Shown: positions 1 to 9,038 of the stretch, piece by piece
How the letters are laid out: each line of letters opens with the position of its first letter
Position numbering within the stretch: the stretch's first letter is position 1
Made by a program: the position numbers and the translations under genes
Notes under the pieces: generated by a model
Databases searched by the model: none
Told to the model about the DNA's origin: nothing
What the model saw: only the letters and a program-made list of their open reading frames with translations
Assembly: GCF_017565745.1 (NCBI RefSeq)
Contig: NZ_JAGDYM010000014.1
Span: 1 to 64,000, forward strand
DNA from: Leucobacter weissii
Lineage (GTDB): Bacteria > Actinomycetota > Actinomycetes > Actinomycetales > Microbacteriaceae
Reading direction: 5' to 3'
DNA: 64,000 bases

Positions 1-17
1 GCCGACGCCGACGAGCA

Positions 18-56
18 GTGTGAGGGTGCATCTTCCACGAACATGCACTCTCACAC
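18..56. terminator. Intergenic hairpin upstream of the azoreductase
   Basis: A 14-bp inverted repeat (18-31 against 43-56, one mismatch) encloses an 11-nt loop. No T-run follows on either strand, so it is either an actinobacterial terminator without a U tract for a gene to the left of the window, or an extragenic palindrome. Apart from this hairpin and a weak ribosome-binding sequence (ACGGAGAA) before position 214, bases 1-213 show nothing I can support as a gene. Confidence 0.5.
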
Positions 57-213
57 CCCGCCCAGCGATACCTCAACCCGCATCTTCACGCTGAAGCGCC
101 TTCAGAAATCTTGAACTTGCGGGGAATGGCTAGGGCACGTCGCGCGGGACCGAGGACGAAACGCTCATCGACGTGGATAATCGGACGAACCAGAGAACAA
201 CGGAGAATCACAG

Positions 214-846
214 ATGCCAACCCTGCTGCACCTCGACTCATCCATCGCCGGCGAGCGCTCGAGAACTCGTGCCCTGACCCGGGCCGTCGCCGAGAGCTGG
301 CGCTCCCGGGGCGATCAGTTCCGCGTCGTCCACCACGACCTCCACGAGGAGCCGCCGCAGCACATCGGCGAGGTGGCGCAGCACTGGCCCGAGCGGCTCC
401 GCGACGGTGCCGAGCTCTCCGAGCAGGCGGCCGCGGCGCAGAGGCGAGCGGTCGACGAGCTGCTCGCCGCCGATGTGCTCCTGGTCGGCGCGCCGACCTA
501 CAACTTCGGGCTGCCGTCGACGCTGAAGGCCTGGATAGATCTGGTGCACGTTCCCGGGCTGACGGTCCCGTTCGACGAGCCCGTGCAGCCGCTCCGGGGG
601 CGATCCGCGATCGTCGTCACGGCCCAGGGCGGCGCACCGGACGAGACGGAGGACGGCCCGGCGGAGAGCCCGGCGGCGCACTCCCTCCGGCTGGTCCTCG
701 AAGGAAGCTTCGGCATGGAGGTGCAGGTCGTCGGGACGAGCCGCACCCTGGCGGATCTGCTGCCCGACCTCGATCCCGCACGCGCGGCCGAGGAGTTCGC
801 GCGAGCCCTGGATCGTGCGCGCGCCCTCGGAGCGGGCGTGCGCTGA
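214..846 (+). CDS. azoR: FMN-dependent NADH:quinone/azo oxidoreductase (AzoR family)
   Basis: A 210-residue flavodoxin-fold protein matching the usual AzoR length. The N-terminus (LLHLDSSIAGERSRTRALT) is the phosphate loop that holds FMN, and APTYNFGLPSTLKAWID near residue 92 is the family signature that packs on the flavin. Family members are cytosolic homodimers that reduce quinones and azo compounds by two electrons from NADH, usually as protection against electrophilic quinones. The ATG at 214 follows a weak ribosome site, ACGGAGAA. It runs convergently into the TetR gene only 27 bp downstream. The family call is firm; the physiological substrate is unknown. Confidence 0.9.
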   Translation: MPTLLHLDSSIAGERSRTRALTRAVAESWRSRGDQFRVVHHDLHEEPPQHIGEVAQHWPERLRDGAELSEQAAAAQRRAVDELLAADVLLVGAPTYNFGLPSTLKAWIDLVHVPGLTVPFDEPVQPLRGRSAIVVTAQGGAPDETEDGPAESPAAHSLRLVLEGSFGMEVQVVGTSRTLADLLPDLDPARAAEEFARALDRARALGAGVR

Positions 847-873
847 CTCGGGCGCCGATGCGACGCCGTCGAC

Positions 874-1518
874 TCAGATGGGCTCGGTGATCGCGAAGAG
901 CACCTCGCTGATCCGCCTCGCGAGTTCGTCGACCCCGCCGGGCGCCGCGGCGCCGCTGAGCGCCGTGATCTTGATGGCGCGCTCGTACTCCCCGCCGAGA
1001 ATGGCGAGGGCGTGCTCGGCGGGCAGCGTGAAGCGGCGCCCGGCGGCCGCGAGGGCGGATTCCACCGGACCGACGATCGCGGCGTGCGAGCGGCTCAGGA
1101 ACTCGGCGTAGCCCGCCGACATCTCCCGGTCGCGCATCGCGAGCAGGCAGAACTCCGTCTCGAGCACGTACCAGGCCGTCGTGTCTCCCTTCGGCGCCAG
1201 GATCTGCGCGATGTACTCGGCCGCCTGCTCCGGGCCGATGGCGCAGCTCTGCCCGCGCAGGATGGGTGCGAGTTCGTCCGTGGTGTCCTGCAGCTCCGCC
1301 GACTGGCGTGCGAATTCGCGCTCCAGCAGCACGAGGAACAGCTCCTCCTTGCTGTCGAAGTTCGAGTAGAAGGCTCCGCGGGTGAATCCCGCGCGACTGC
1401 AGATCGCCTCGACGGAGGCGCCCTGCAGGCCCTCCTCGACGAACACCTCGGTGGCGGCCTCGAGCAGCCGGTCGCGGGTCGCCTGACGGCGCGCGCTCGG
1501 CGCGACGCTCTCGGTCAT
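874..1518 (-). CDS. TetR-family repressor, divergent from the MMPL exporter
   Basis: A 214-residue TetR protein. The helix-turn-helix lies near residues 10-55 (RLLEAATEVFVEEGLQGASV, then the recognition segment GFTRGAFYSNFDSKEELF), followed by a variable ligand-binding half. I chose the ATG at 1518 because GGAGG stands 7-8 nt upstream; the open frame extends further but without a better start. It is divergent from the MMPL/YhgE pair, and two palindromes in the intergenic gap fit its operators. It most likely represses the exporter and itself until a hydrophobic ligand binds. The ligand is unknown. Confidence 0.88.
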   Translation of the reverse strand: MTESVAPSARRQATRDRLLEAATEVFVEEGLQGASVEAICSRAGFTRGAFYSNFDSKEELFLVLLEREFARQSAELQDTTDELAPILRGQSCAIGPEQAAEYIAQILAPKGDTTAWYVLETEFCLLAMRDREMSAGYAEFLSRSHAAIVGPVESALAAAGRRFTLPAEHALAILGGEYERAIKITALSGAAAPGGVDELARRISEVLFAITEPI

Positions 1519-1590
1519 CGGATCCTCCCTCGGGTGCGCGGGGCGGCCTCGCCCTCGGCGTCGATGCTCAGCTTTCTCGAAGCCAAGCCG

Positions 1591-1628
1591 GATACATTCC
1601 TGTATCGATACGGATACACTAGTGTATC
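1591..1628. promoter_or_regulatory. Twin TetR-type operators between the repressor and MMPL genes
   Basis: Two 16-bp palindromes lie side by side: GATACATTCCTGTATC (1591-1606) and GATACACTAGTGTATC (1613-1628). Both share the frame GATACA-N4-TGTATC and their centres are 22 bp apart, two helical turns. Placement between divergent tetR and mmpL genes makes them probable binding sites for the TetR at 874-1518. Confidence 0.75.
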
Positions 1629-1706
1629 GAGCCGGAGTTCTCCAGAGCGACCGGACCGTCCTCCCCGGTTCTTCCTCGCCGTCCCGCCCCGCGACCGAAA
1701 GGCACC

Positions 1707-4451
1707 ATGTCATCACTGCTCTACGCGCTCGCAGGATGGGCGAACCGCGCGAGAATCCTGGTCCTGTGCGCCTGGATCGCCGTGCTCGCACTGCTCGGCG
1801 CGGGCGCCGTGTTCCTCTCGCAGGGGACGAACGCCCCCATCACCATCCCGGGCACCGAGTCGCAGCAGGCGATCGACACGCTCAGCCGCACCTTCCCCGA
1901 GGTCAGCGGCACCAGCGCGACCATCATCGTGGTCGCGCCGGAGGGGGAGCGGGTCGACGACCCCGCCTACGAGCAGCGCATCGTCGAGAGCGCGGAGGAG
2001 CTCGAGGAGCTCGACTCCGTCGCCGCCGTCTCGACCCCGTTCTCCGAGCTTGCGCCCAGCGAGCTCAGCGACGACGGCCGGGCCGCGCTCATCACGGTGC
2101 AGCTCGACGCGAGCGTGAACACCGTGCCGGCGGCGACCGAGGAGGCCATCCCCGATCTCACGGCCGAGCTGCGGGACGCGCTTCCAGCCGGGGCGGAGGC
2201 ATCCTACGGCGGCGAGCTCTACTCCACCTCGATCCCCGGGTTCACCATCACCGAGGCCATCGGCGTGGTGGTCGCGTTCATCGTGCTCGTCCTCACCCTC
2301 GGCTCGCTCGTCGCCGCGGGCATGCCGCTCATCATCGCGCTCCTCGGCGTCGGCATCTCGGTCGCGGGCATCTACTTCTCGACCGCGTTCCTCGACATGA
2401 CCTCGACGACGCCCATGCTCGCTCTCATGCTCGGTCTCGCCGTCGGCATCGACTACACGCTCTTCATCGTCAGCCGTCACCAGGAGCAGTTGCGCGCGGG
2501 CGTGCCCGTCGACGAGTCGATCGCCCGGGCCACCGCGACGAGCGGCAGCGCGGTGGTGTTCGCCGGCCTCACCGTGATCATCGCGCTCGTCGGGCTCTCG
2601 GTGGCCGGCATCCCGTTCCTCACCGCGCTCGGCGTCGCCGCGGCGGCCGCCGTCGCGGTCGCGGTGCTCATCGCGGTCACGCTCACTCCCGCGATCCTCG
2701 GGATGGCCGGGATCCGGATCCTCCCGCGCAAGCAGCGGCGTGCGCTGAGCGCGCAGGATCCCGAGTCCGAGACGGGCTCCGCTCCGCGCTCCAGCACGCG
2801 GGCGGAGCGCTTCTTCGTCGGCTGGGTGCGCGCGGTCACCGCCAAGCCGATCATCACCGTGCTCGTGGTGCTCATCGGCCTCGGCGCGGCCGCCCTGCCC
2901 GCCTTCGGTCTGCGCCTGGCGCTGCCGGGCGCGGAGACGCTGGAGGCCGACAACCCCGCACGCGTCACCTACGAGCTCACCGGCGAGCACTTCGGCGAGG
3001 GCGCCAACGGGCCGCTGCTGCTCACGGGATCGATCATCCACAGCACCGACCCGCTCGGGCTGATGGACGATCTGGCCGACGAGGTGCGGGCCATCCCCGG
3101 CGTGGCCGACGTGCCGCTCGCCACCCCGAACCAGGGCGCGGACACCGGCATCATCCAGGTGATCCCGGACGAAGGGCCGCAGGCCCAGAGCACGGCGGAC
3201 CTGGTGGCGGAGCTCCGGTCCCATCACGACGAATGGGTCGAGGAGTACGGCGTCAGCCTCGCGGTCACGGGCTTCACCGCCGTCGGCATCGACGTCTCCC
3301 AGCTGCTGTTCGAGGCGCTGATCCCGTTCGGGATCCTCGTGGTCGGGCTCTCCCTGGTGCTGCTGGCCATGGTGTTCCGCAGCGTCTGGGTGCCGATCAA
3401 GGCGACGCTCGGCTATCTGCTCTCGGTGGGCGCCGCGTTCGGCGCCGTCGTCGCCGTGTTCCAGTGGGGATGGTTCGCCGAGCCGCTGCACGTGCACCAC
3501 GCCGGGCCGGTGCTGAGCTTCATGCCGATCATCCTGATGGGCGTGCTCTTCGGCCTCGCGATGGACTACGAGGTGTTCCTCGTCTCGCGCATCCGAGAGG
3601 AGGTCGTGCACGGCGCCGACTCCCGCGCCGCGATCCGCCGCGGCTTCGTCGGCTCCGCGCGCGTCGTCACCGCGGCCGCCATCATCATGTTCGCGGTGTT
3701 CGCCGCCTTCGTCCCCGAGGGCGATCCGTCGATCAAGGTCATCGCCCTGGGGCTGGCCGTGGGCGTCTTCGTCGACGCCTTCATCGTGCGCATGATCCTC
3801 GTGCCCGCCGTGCTGCAGCTGCTCGGCGATCAGGCCTGGTGGATGCCGCGCTGGCTCGACCGGCTGCTCCCGTCCTTCGACGTCGAGGGCGAGGGTCTCG
3901 CCCGGGAGCTCGAGTTCGCGAACTGGCCGCCGGACGCCCCGGACGCGAGCATCGCCGGATCCCGGATCACGCTGCCCGGGGGGATCTCGGTACCCGAGCT
4001 GCGCGTCGCCCCGGAGGCCGCGCTCCTGCTCGATCCGGCCGACCCGGCGTCGCTGCCGCTCGCCGGGGTGCTCAGCGGTCGCGGACCGGTGAAGACGGGA
4101 ACCCTCAAGGTCCGGGGCCTGCTGCTCCCCGAGCGCGCGAGCTCGCTGCGCTCGCGAGCGGCCTGGGCGACCCCGTCGACCCTCGCCGAGACGCTGGAGG
4201 ACGAGCCCGAACTGCTCGTCCTCGACCTGCGCAGCACCGGCGCGGCGACGGGCACCCTGCACGCGGCCGAGCAGGCGTGGGCGAACCGCGAGCTGCTGAC
4301 CGAGCGCGCGGAGCTCGCGAGCCGGGGCGAGGCGACACCGGTGACGGTGGTGGCGCTCGGCCTGGCCGAATCGGCGGCCGCAGCGCTGCCGCCCGGCACC
4401 GCGCTGGTGAGACCGGGACGACTGCTGGAGACGATCGGAGCTGAGCGATGA
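1707..4451 (+). CDS. MMPL/RND-family membrane exporter
   Basis: A 914-residue transporter with the duplicated RND layout. TM1 starts near residue 15, an extracytoplasmic domain follows (residues ~45-185), then TM2-6. A second copy has TM7 near residue 380, another outer domain and TM8-12 ending near residue 705. The paired DYTLFIVSR and DYEVFLVSR segments mark TM4 and TM10 and carry the Asp-Tyr pair expected for proton relay in MMPL proteins. A soluble tail of about 200 residues follows TM12. Members export lipids, siderophores or drugs by proton antiport. The gene overlaps yhgE by ATGA (4448-4451), so the two are translationally coupled. Substrate unknown. Confidence 0.9.
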   Translation: MSSLLYALAGWANRARILVLCAWIAVLALLGAGAVFLSQGTNAPITIPGTESQQAIDTLSRTFPEVSGTSATIIVVAPEGERVDDPAYEQRIVESAEELEELDSVAAVSTPFSELAPSELSDDGRAALITVQLDASVNTVPAATEEAIPDLTAELRDALPAGAEASYGGELYSTSIPGFTITEAIGVVVAFIVLVLTLGSLVAAGMPLIIALLGVGISVAGIYFSTAFLDMTSTTPMLALMLGLAVGIDYTLFIVSRHQEQLRAGVPVDESIARATATSGSAVVFAGLTVIIALVGLSVAGIPFLTALGVAAAAAVAVAVLIAVTLTPAILGMAGIRILPRKQRRALSAQDPESETGSAPRSSTRAERFFVGWVRAVTAKPIITVLVVLIGLGAAALPAFGLRLALPGAETLEADNPARVTYELTGEHFGEGANGPLLLTGSIIHSTDPLGLMDDLADEVRAIPGVADVPLATPNQGADTGIIQVIPDEGPQAQSTADLVAELRSHHDEWVEEYGVSLAVTGFTAVGIDVSQLLFEALIPFGILVVGLSLVLLAMVFRSVWVPIKATLGYLLSVGAAFGAVVAVFQWGWFAEPLHVHHAGPVLSFMPIILMGVLFGLAMDYEVFLVSRIREEVVHGADSRAAIRRGFVGSARVVTAAAIIMFAVFAAFVPEGDPSIKVIALGLAVGVFVDAFIVRMILVPAVLQLLGDQAWWMPRWLDRLLPSFDVEGEGLARELEFANWPPDAPDASIAGSRITLPGGISVPELRVAPEAALLLDPADPASLPLAGVLSGRGPVKTGTLKVRGLLLPERASSLRSRAAWATPSTLAETLEDEPELLVLDLRSTGAATGTLHAAEQAWANRELLTERAELASRGEATPVTVVALGLAESAAAALPPGTALVRPGRLLETIGAER

Positions 4452-6646
4452 GCGGGGCGGAGAGCAGAGTGTTCGAACGACTGCGCGGAGGCCGCGCGAT
4501 CACCTGGCGCACCGTGCTCGGTCTGGTGCTGGTCCCGCTCGTCGCGGCGGGAGTCCTGCTGTGGGGGCTGTGGAACCCCACCGAGCGGCTCGACGGCATG
4601 ACCGCCGCCGTCGTCAACCTCGACGAGCCGGCGACGGTCGACGGCGAGACCGTGCCGATGGGCCGCGTCCTCGCCGCCGAGCTCATCGGCGAGGCGGAGC
4701 TCGGCGAGAGCGAGGACGACAACTTCACCTGGCAGCTGACGGATGAGGACGACGCGGCGTCGGGTCTCGAGGACGGCAGGTACGCCACCGTGGTGACCAT
4801 CCCGGAGGAGTTCTCCAGCGCCGCCACCTCGGTCTCGCGCGGAGCGGACGAGGCCGAGGCCGCGACCATCGACATCCGGACGAGCGACCGGGGGCGCCTG
4901 CTCGACTCAGCGCTCTCGAACATCGTCACCGCGACCGCCACGCGGGTACTCAACGAGCAGCTCGGCGCGCAGTACGTCGGCAATGTGTTCGTCGGCATGA
5001 ACGAGCTCGGCGCGGGCATCGGGGAGGCCGCCGGGGGAGCCTCTCAGCTCGCGACGGGAGGATCCGCGCTGACGAGCGGCGCCGACGAGCTGGCGGACGG
5101 GACGTCGCAGCTGGCGGACGGCGCCTCGGAGCTGGCCACCGGCACGTCCGGCCTCTCCGACGGCGCGTCCCAGCTGGCCGAGGGCACCTCCGGTCTCGCC
5201 ACGGGCACGTCGGAGCTCGCGGACGGCGCCTCCGAACTCGCGGACGGCACGTCGGAGCTCTCCGGCGGGGTCGAGAAGCTCGCCGAGGGGGCGTCGGGGC
5301 TCTCGGACGGCCTGAGCGAGCTCGCTTCGGGAGCGAAGACCGCGGCGAAGGGCGGCTCGACGCTGGCCGACGGCGTCGAGACCTACACCGACGGCGCCGG
5401 GCAGGCGATCACGGGGCTGCAAGAGGGCGGGGCTGCGGCCATCGAGCCGCTGACGCAGTATCGCGATGCGATCGACGCGGATCTCATCCCCATGCCGAGC
5501 CCCGAGGCGAAGTCCCAGGCGATCGCCGGGTTGAACCAGCTGATCGACGGGCTCGCCGCGGCGGCCTCGACGGACCCGAACACCGACCTCAACCGGCTGA
5601 AGGCGGCCGGGGCTCCGCTCGCCACGGGCGCGCGCGAGTCCGCGAAGGGCCAGAAGACGCTCGCCGACGCCGTCGCGCAGACCTCGGGCGGCGCGGCCGA
5701 GCTCTCCGGCGGCCTCGACGAGCTCGCGAAGAACGTCCCCGCGCTCGCGAAGGGCGCCGAGCAGCTCGCGGCCGGCACCGGCGAGCTCTCGGAAGGCGCC
5801 GCGGAGCTGGCCGACGGCACGGGCGAGCTGGCGACGGGAGCACAGGAGCTGGCGGGAGGGACCGGCGAGTTCGCTCTCGGTGCGCGCGAGCTCGCCGGGG
5901 GCACCGGGGAGCTCGCGGACGGCGTCCGCCAGTCCGCAGACGGGGCCCGCGAGCTCGCCGACGGGCTCGGCGAAGCCTCCGACGGGATCCCGAGCTACAC
6001 CGACTCCCAGGCCGAACGGCTGGCGGAGACGATGGTCGCCCCCGTCTCGGCTGAGGGCGCGGACGACGAGCTGTTCAACGCCTCCGGCGTGCCGCTCTTC
6101 GCCGGTATCGCGCTCTGGGCCGGCGCGCTCGCCGCCTTCCTCGTGCTGTCGCCGCTGTGGCGCCGCACCGGCGAGGCGGCGCGGGGCACCGGCTTCCTCA
6201 CGCTGCGCAGTGCGCTGCCCGCCATCGGGCTCGGCGCCGTGCAGGGGCTCATCGCGGGCGCGGTGCTTCCTCCGCTGCTCGGCTACAACCTCTCCCAGGG
6301 CTTCGGCTTCCTGGGGCTCGCGGTCGTCGCGGGTATCGCCTTCGCGCTCGTCAACCAGGGGCTCTCGGCGCTGCTCGGCGGCTTCGGCCGCTTCCTCTCC
6401 TTCGTCCTGCTGGTGGTCGCCTTCGCGATCGGCGTGATCTCCACAGCCCCGCCGGTGCTGCAGGCGATCGGGGACGCGAGCCCCATCGGGGCGCTGTTCG
6501 CCGGGTTCCAGGCCGTCGCGCTCGGCACCGGGAGCGCCGGGGGCGCGCTCGCCGTGCTGATCCTCTGGGGCCTCGGCGGTCTGCTGCTCACGGCCTTCGC
6601 CATCGCGCGGGATCGCCGCCGCTGGGCCGCCGCAGCGCCCGCATAG
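4448..6646 (+). CDS. YhgE/Pip family membrane protein with heptad repeats
   Basis: A 732-residue protein with the classic YhgE/Pip layout. There is one N-terminal membrane segment (residues ~18-40), a long extracytoplasmic region, and about five C-terminal membrane segments (residues ~545-725). The middle carries two blocks of 7-residue repeats of the form LADGTSE or LATGTSG (residues ~200-300 and ~410-515), predicted to form long coiled helices. Family members include the phage-infection protein Pip and parts of type VII-like surface machinery; many actinobacterial copies follow MMPL genes, as here. Its role with the exporter is inferred from coupling. The repeats are also visible in the DNA as near-identical blocks. 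Confidence 0.88.
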   Translation: MSGAESRVFERLRGGRAITWRTVLGLVLVPLVAAGVLLWGLWNPTERLDGMTAAVVNLDEPATVDGETVPMGRVLAAELIGEAELGESEDDNFTWQLTDEDDAASGLEDGRYATVVTIPEEFSSAATSVSRGADEAEAATIDIRTSDRGRLLDSALSNIVTATATRVLNEQLGAQYVGNVFVGMNELGAGIGEAAGGASQLATGGSALTSGADELADGTSQLADGASELATGTSGLSDGASQLAEGTSGLATGTSELADGASELADGTSELSGGVEKLAEGASGLSDGLSELASGAKTAAKGGSTLADGVETYTDGAGQAITGLQEGGAAAIEPLTQYRDAIDADLIPMPSPEAKSQAIAGLNQLIDGLAAAASTDPNTDLNRLKAAGAPLATGARESAKGQKTLADAVAQTSGGAAELSGGLDELAKNVPALAKGAEQLAAGTGELSEGAAELADGTGELATGAQELAGGTGEFALGARELAGGTGELADGVRQSADGARELADGLGEASDGIPSYTDSQAERLAETMVAPVSAEGADDELFNASGVPLFAGIALWAGALAAFLVLSPLWRRTGEAARGTGFLTLRSALPAIGLGAVQGLIAGAVLPPLLGYNLSQGFGFLGLAVVAGIAFALVNQGLSALLGGFGRFLSFVLLVVAFAIGVISTAPPVLQAIGDASPIGALFAGFQAVALGTGSAGGALAVLILWGLGGLLLTAFAIARDRRRWAAAAPA

Positions 6647-6654
6647 GGGGAGGA

Positions 6655-6660
6655 TAGGCT
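6655..6660 (+). promoter_or_regulatory. -10 box of a leaderless promoter
   Basis: TAGGCT lies 6 nt before the ATG at 6667, placing the transcription start on or next to the start codon. It would give the unknown gene at 6667 its own leaderless transcript despite being only 20 bp after yhgE. Confidence 0.5.
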
Positions 6661-6666
6661 GACGGC

Positions 6667-7764
6667 ATGCCCTCGCGCGCAGGATCCTCGTCCGAGCCGT
6701 TCCCGTGGACGGGCGACGTCGCACGGGGGGACTGGATCGCCGAACGCCTTGACGGGGACCGGCGCGAGACCGACGACGGGGTGCCGCGTATCGGCCCGGC
6801 GCTCGGCGACCTCGTGCCCGCGGGCTTCGATGCGCTGGTGCGGGTGCTGCACCCGTTCCGGCGCGATCGTCCGGAGGGGATGAGCTGGCCCGAGTGGGAG
6901 CGCCTGGCGGACGGCGAGCGGGCCGCTGGGCGCGGCGGCGAGCTGCCCGAGATCCGGGAGGAGCCGATCGGCTGGGAGGCCACGGCCGCCGCGCACGGTG
7001 CCGAGTTCGCGCCGGACTCGCTGGCGCCCGGGATCCTCGGGCTCGCGCACGACGGCCGGCCGCCCGACGGCACCGGGAGCCACCCCTCCGGCTGGCGCTA
7101 CGATCTGCCGGCGGACGGCCGACTCGACGTGCGCGCCCTCGCCGCCGTCGCCCGGGTGCTGTCCGCGCACACCGCGACCCCCGATCGCGGGATCGCCGCC
7201 GTGTGGGAGGGCTACGGCGGGCTCGTCAGCGCGCAGGGCGTGGGCTTCGTGGTGTTCGTCCCGGAGCCGGAGTGGTCCGCGCCGCGGTGGGTGCGCCGGG
7301 CGTGGGCCCGACTCTGCGGCGCCTGGGGCGCGTTTCAGGCGCATCGCCGAAGCTTCGGTCTGCGCGCCGCCCTGCGGGCGCGGCTCCTGCCCCGGTGGGA
7401 GCAGCCCGCCGGCAGCGGCCTGCTCTCGAGGGAGGCGGCGAACGGCCCGCGCCTGGAGCTCCCCGACCGCGCCTACGTCTGCTTCGAGGCGGGCGTGGAG
7501 AGCTTCGCCGACGGGCGCTGGACGGGCCGGGCGCCCTGGATCGCGCCCGACGAGCTCGCTCAGGGCGCTCAGGACGCTCAGTCCCCCAACCTCGTCTGGC
7601 CGGAGGACCGCGCCTGGTTCCTGATCAGCGAGATCGACTTCGACTCGACGCTCATCGCCTGCTCACGGGCCTGCGCCGACGCGCTGCTCGCGGCGTCCGG
7701 CGTCGAGGCCGCGGAGATCGACCGCGACACCCCGCTCTGGGATCCGCTCCCCGCGGACGAGTGA
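6667..7764 (+). CDS. Protein of unknown function, 365 aa
   Basis: I do not recognise a family. The 365-residue product has no signal peptide or convincing membrane segment and is rich in Trp, Arg and acidic residues (for example WPEWERL, WRYDLP, APRWVRRAWARLCGAW). The pattern suggests a soluble protein. Its last third holds a well-defined ending around EIDFDSTLIACSRACADALL, which looks like the remainder of an SMI1/KNR4-like or suppressor-type fold, but this is only an impression. The coding bias and the leaderless -10 box (TAGGCT, 6 nt upstream) support a real gene. It follows yhgE by 20 bp and may be co-transcribed as well as independently started. Confidence 0.75.
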   Translation: MPSRAGSSSEPFPWTGDVARGDWIAERLDGDRRETDDGVPRIGPALGDLVPAGFDALVRVLHPFRRDRPEGMSWPEWERLADGERAAGRGGELPEIREEPIGWEATAAAHGAEFAPDSLAPGILGLAHDGRPPDGTGSHPSGWRYDLPADGRLDVRALAAVARVLSAHTATPDRGIAAVWEGYGGLVSAQGVGFVVFVPEPEWSAPRWVRRAWARLCGAWGAFQAHRRSFGLRAALRARLLPRWEQPAGSGLLSREAANGPRLELPDRAYVCFEAGVESFADGRWTGRAPWIAPDELAQGAQDAQSPNLVWPEDRAWFLISEIDFDSTLIACSRACADALLAASGVEAAEIDRDTPLWDPLPADE

Positions 7765-7931
7765 CGGCAGTGCGACGAGCGGGCGCTCAGCCCGCGGCCG
7801 GATCGACGCGGGTGACGCCGCAGAGCACCTGCACACGTTTGTCGGGGGCGCCGCGCACTGATGCCAAGAAGAACCCGTGGCAGGTGCAGTGGTGAACAGA
7901 ACCTGCACATGTGCGGCATCGGGGTGGGGGA
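7765..7931. other. Intergenic region with a repeated dodecamer between convergent genes
   Basis: The gap between two convergent genes holds two copies of ACCTGCACAYGT, at 7827-7838 and 7901-7912, with an inverted partial copy (CAGGTGCAG) at 7881-7889. The inverted pair can form an imperfect hairpin and may act as a two-way terminator. No small coding frame is convincing here. Confidence 0.35.
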
Positions 7932-9038
7932 TCACGGCACGCGGCGGATCCACTCCTCGGTCGAGAACTTCTCGGCGACGAGCCGCTCGGCCTCGGCGTA
8001 CTCGGCCTCAGCGACCTCGCCCGGGGTGCCGCCGTGCCGCTGCACGAAGGTCTCGACCAGGCGCTCGGTGATCCGCTCGCGCGACAGCCCGGTCTGGCTG
8101 CGCAGCGGGTCGACGCGCTTCTGCGCGCTCGTGGTGCCCTTGTCGCTCAGCTTCTCGCGCCCGATGCGCAGCACGCGCGTCATGGCCTCGGCGTCCATGT
8201 CGTAGGCGAGGGTCACATGATGCAGCACGGCGCCGCTCGCGAGACGCTTCTGGGCGGCGCCCCCGATCTTGCCGAGCGGGCTGGTGATGTCGTTGAGCGG
8301 CTGGTAGACGGCCTCGATGCCGAGGGAGCGCAGCCCCTCGAGCACCCACTCGTCGAGAAAGGCGTACGATTCGGCGAAACCCATGCCCTGCACGAGCTCC
8401 GCGGGGGCGTAGAGCGAGTAGGTGATGCAGGACGCGGGCTCCATGAACATCGCCCCGCCGCCCGAGATGCGCCGCACCAGTTGCGCACCCGCGGCGGCGA
8501 GCTGCTCCTCGTCCACCTCGTTGCGCACCGACTGGAAGCTGCCGATGAACACGGCGGTGCGATCCCACTCCCAGATCCGCAGGGTGGGCCCCCGCTCGCC
8601 GCGTCCGACGGCGTTCGTCAGCGCTTCGTCGAGGGCGGCGTTGTGCATCGGCGAGATCGCGCGGCTGCGCACGATGCTCCAGTCGTAATCCCGCCACTGC
8701 GCGGCGCCCGTCAGCGCGCGCCGGATCGCGACGCCGATGCCCTCCGGCGTGACCCCGAGCAGCTGCGCGCCCTCCGGCAGCGCGCGCGCGATCGTGGCGG
8801 CGATCTCCTCGACGGTGCTGTCCGCGGGCAGGCCGACGGTGCTGTCCGCGGGCGGTCCAGCGGAGCCGTTCCCGGACGAGCCGCCCACCGCGGCGTTGAT
8901 CCGCTCGAGCGCGTCGTCGGGTTCGAGGAAGAAGTCTCCGCTCAGCCGGAAGCCCGCGATCCTCCCCTCGTGCGTCTCGAAATCGACGACGACCAGCTTG
9001 CCGCCGGGAACCTTGTACTCGCCGTGGTGCGCGCTCAT
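7932..9038 (-). CDS. lplA: Lipoate-protein ligase A with an N-terminal accessory domain
   Basis: A 368-residue ligase that would attach lipoate to 2-oxoacid dehydrogenase E2 and glycine-cleavage H proteins through lipoyl-AMP. The catalytic domain (residues ~120-365) holds the RRISGGGAMF loop and the KIGGAAQKR lysine motif that binds the activated lipoate. The first ~115 residues (starting GEYKVPGGKLVVVDF) resemble the small accessory domain that sits at the C-terminus in E. coli LplA, so the domain order is swapped. An 8-residue tandem duplication (ADSTVGLP/ADSTVEEI) lies in the linker. Its ATG overlaps the stop of the upstream tetR gene by ATGA, making a two-gene operon. Confidence 0.9.
   Translation of the reverse strand: MSAHHGEYKVPGGKLVVVDFETHEGRIAGFRLSGDFFLEPDDALERINAAVGGSSGNGSAGPPADSTVGLPADSTVEEIAATIARALPEGAQLLGVTPEGIGVAIRRALTGAAQWRDYDWSIVRSRAISPMHNAALDEALTNAVGRGERGPTLRIWEWDRTAVFIGSFQSVRNEVDEEQLAAAGAQLVRRISGGGAMFMEPASCITYSLYAPAELVQGMGFAESYAFLDEWVLEGLRSLGIEAVYQPLNDITSPLGKIGGAAQKRLASGAVLHHVTLAYDMDAEAMTRVLRIGREKLSDKGTTSAQKRVDPLRSQTGLSRERITERLVETFVQRHGGTPGEVAEAEYAEAERLVAEKFSTEEWIRRVP
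8810..8853 (-). repeat. 24-bp tandem duplication inside lplA
   Basis: A 20-bp identical segment occurs at 8810-8829 and 8834-8853, a period of 24 bp. It keeps the reading frame and doubles an ADSTV-containing 8-residue stretch in the domain linker. It looks like recent slippage or duplication. Confidence 0.8.

Noticed and set aside
65-83. CGATACC-like sequence near the left edge as an operator copy
   Set aside because: Only the first half matches; the second arm is missing and no catabolic gene is near.
111-890. A 259-residue plus-strand frame overlapping the azoreductase
   Set aside because: It is Arg/Pro/Ala-rich shadow sequence; the azoreductase frame at 214-846 has the full family motif.
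1713-4262. An 849-residue antisense open frame across the MMPL gene, and similar long antisense frames at 4907-6724, 9854-11710, 11442-12983, 31317-33089 and 48616-50475
   Set aside because: They are His/Arg/Asp-rich translations typical of the shadow frame of GC-rich genes, show no protein motif, and the opposite strand encodes a clear family member in each case.
5080-5980. Repetitive DNA within yhgE that could be read as a tandem-repeat array
   Set aside because: It encodes the normal 7-residue repeats of YhgE/Pip proteins and is explained by the protein.
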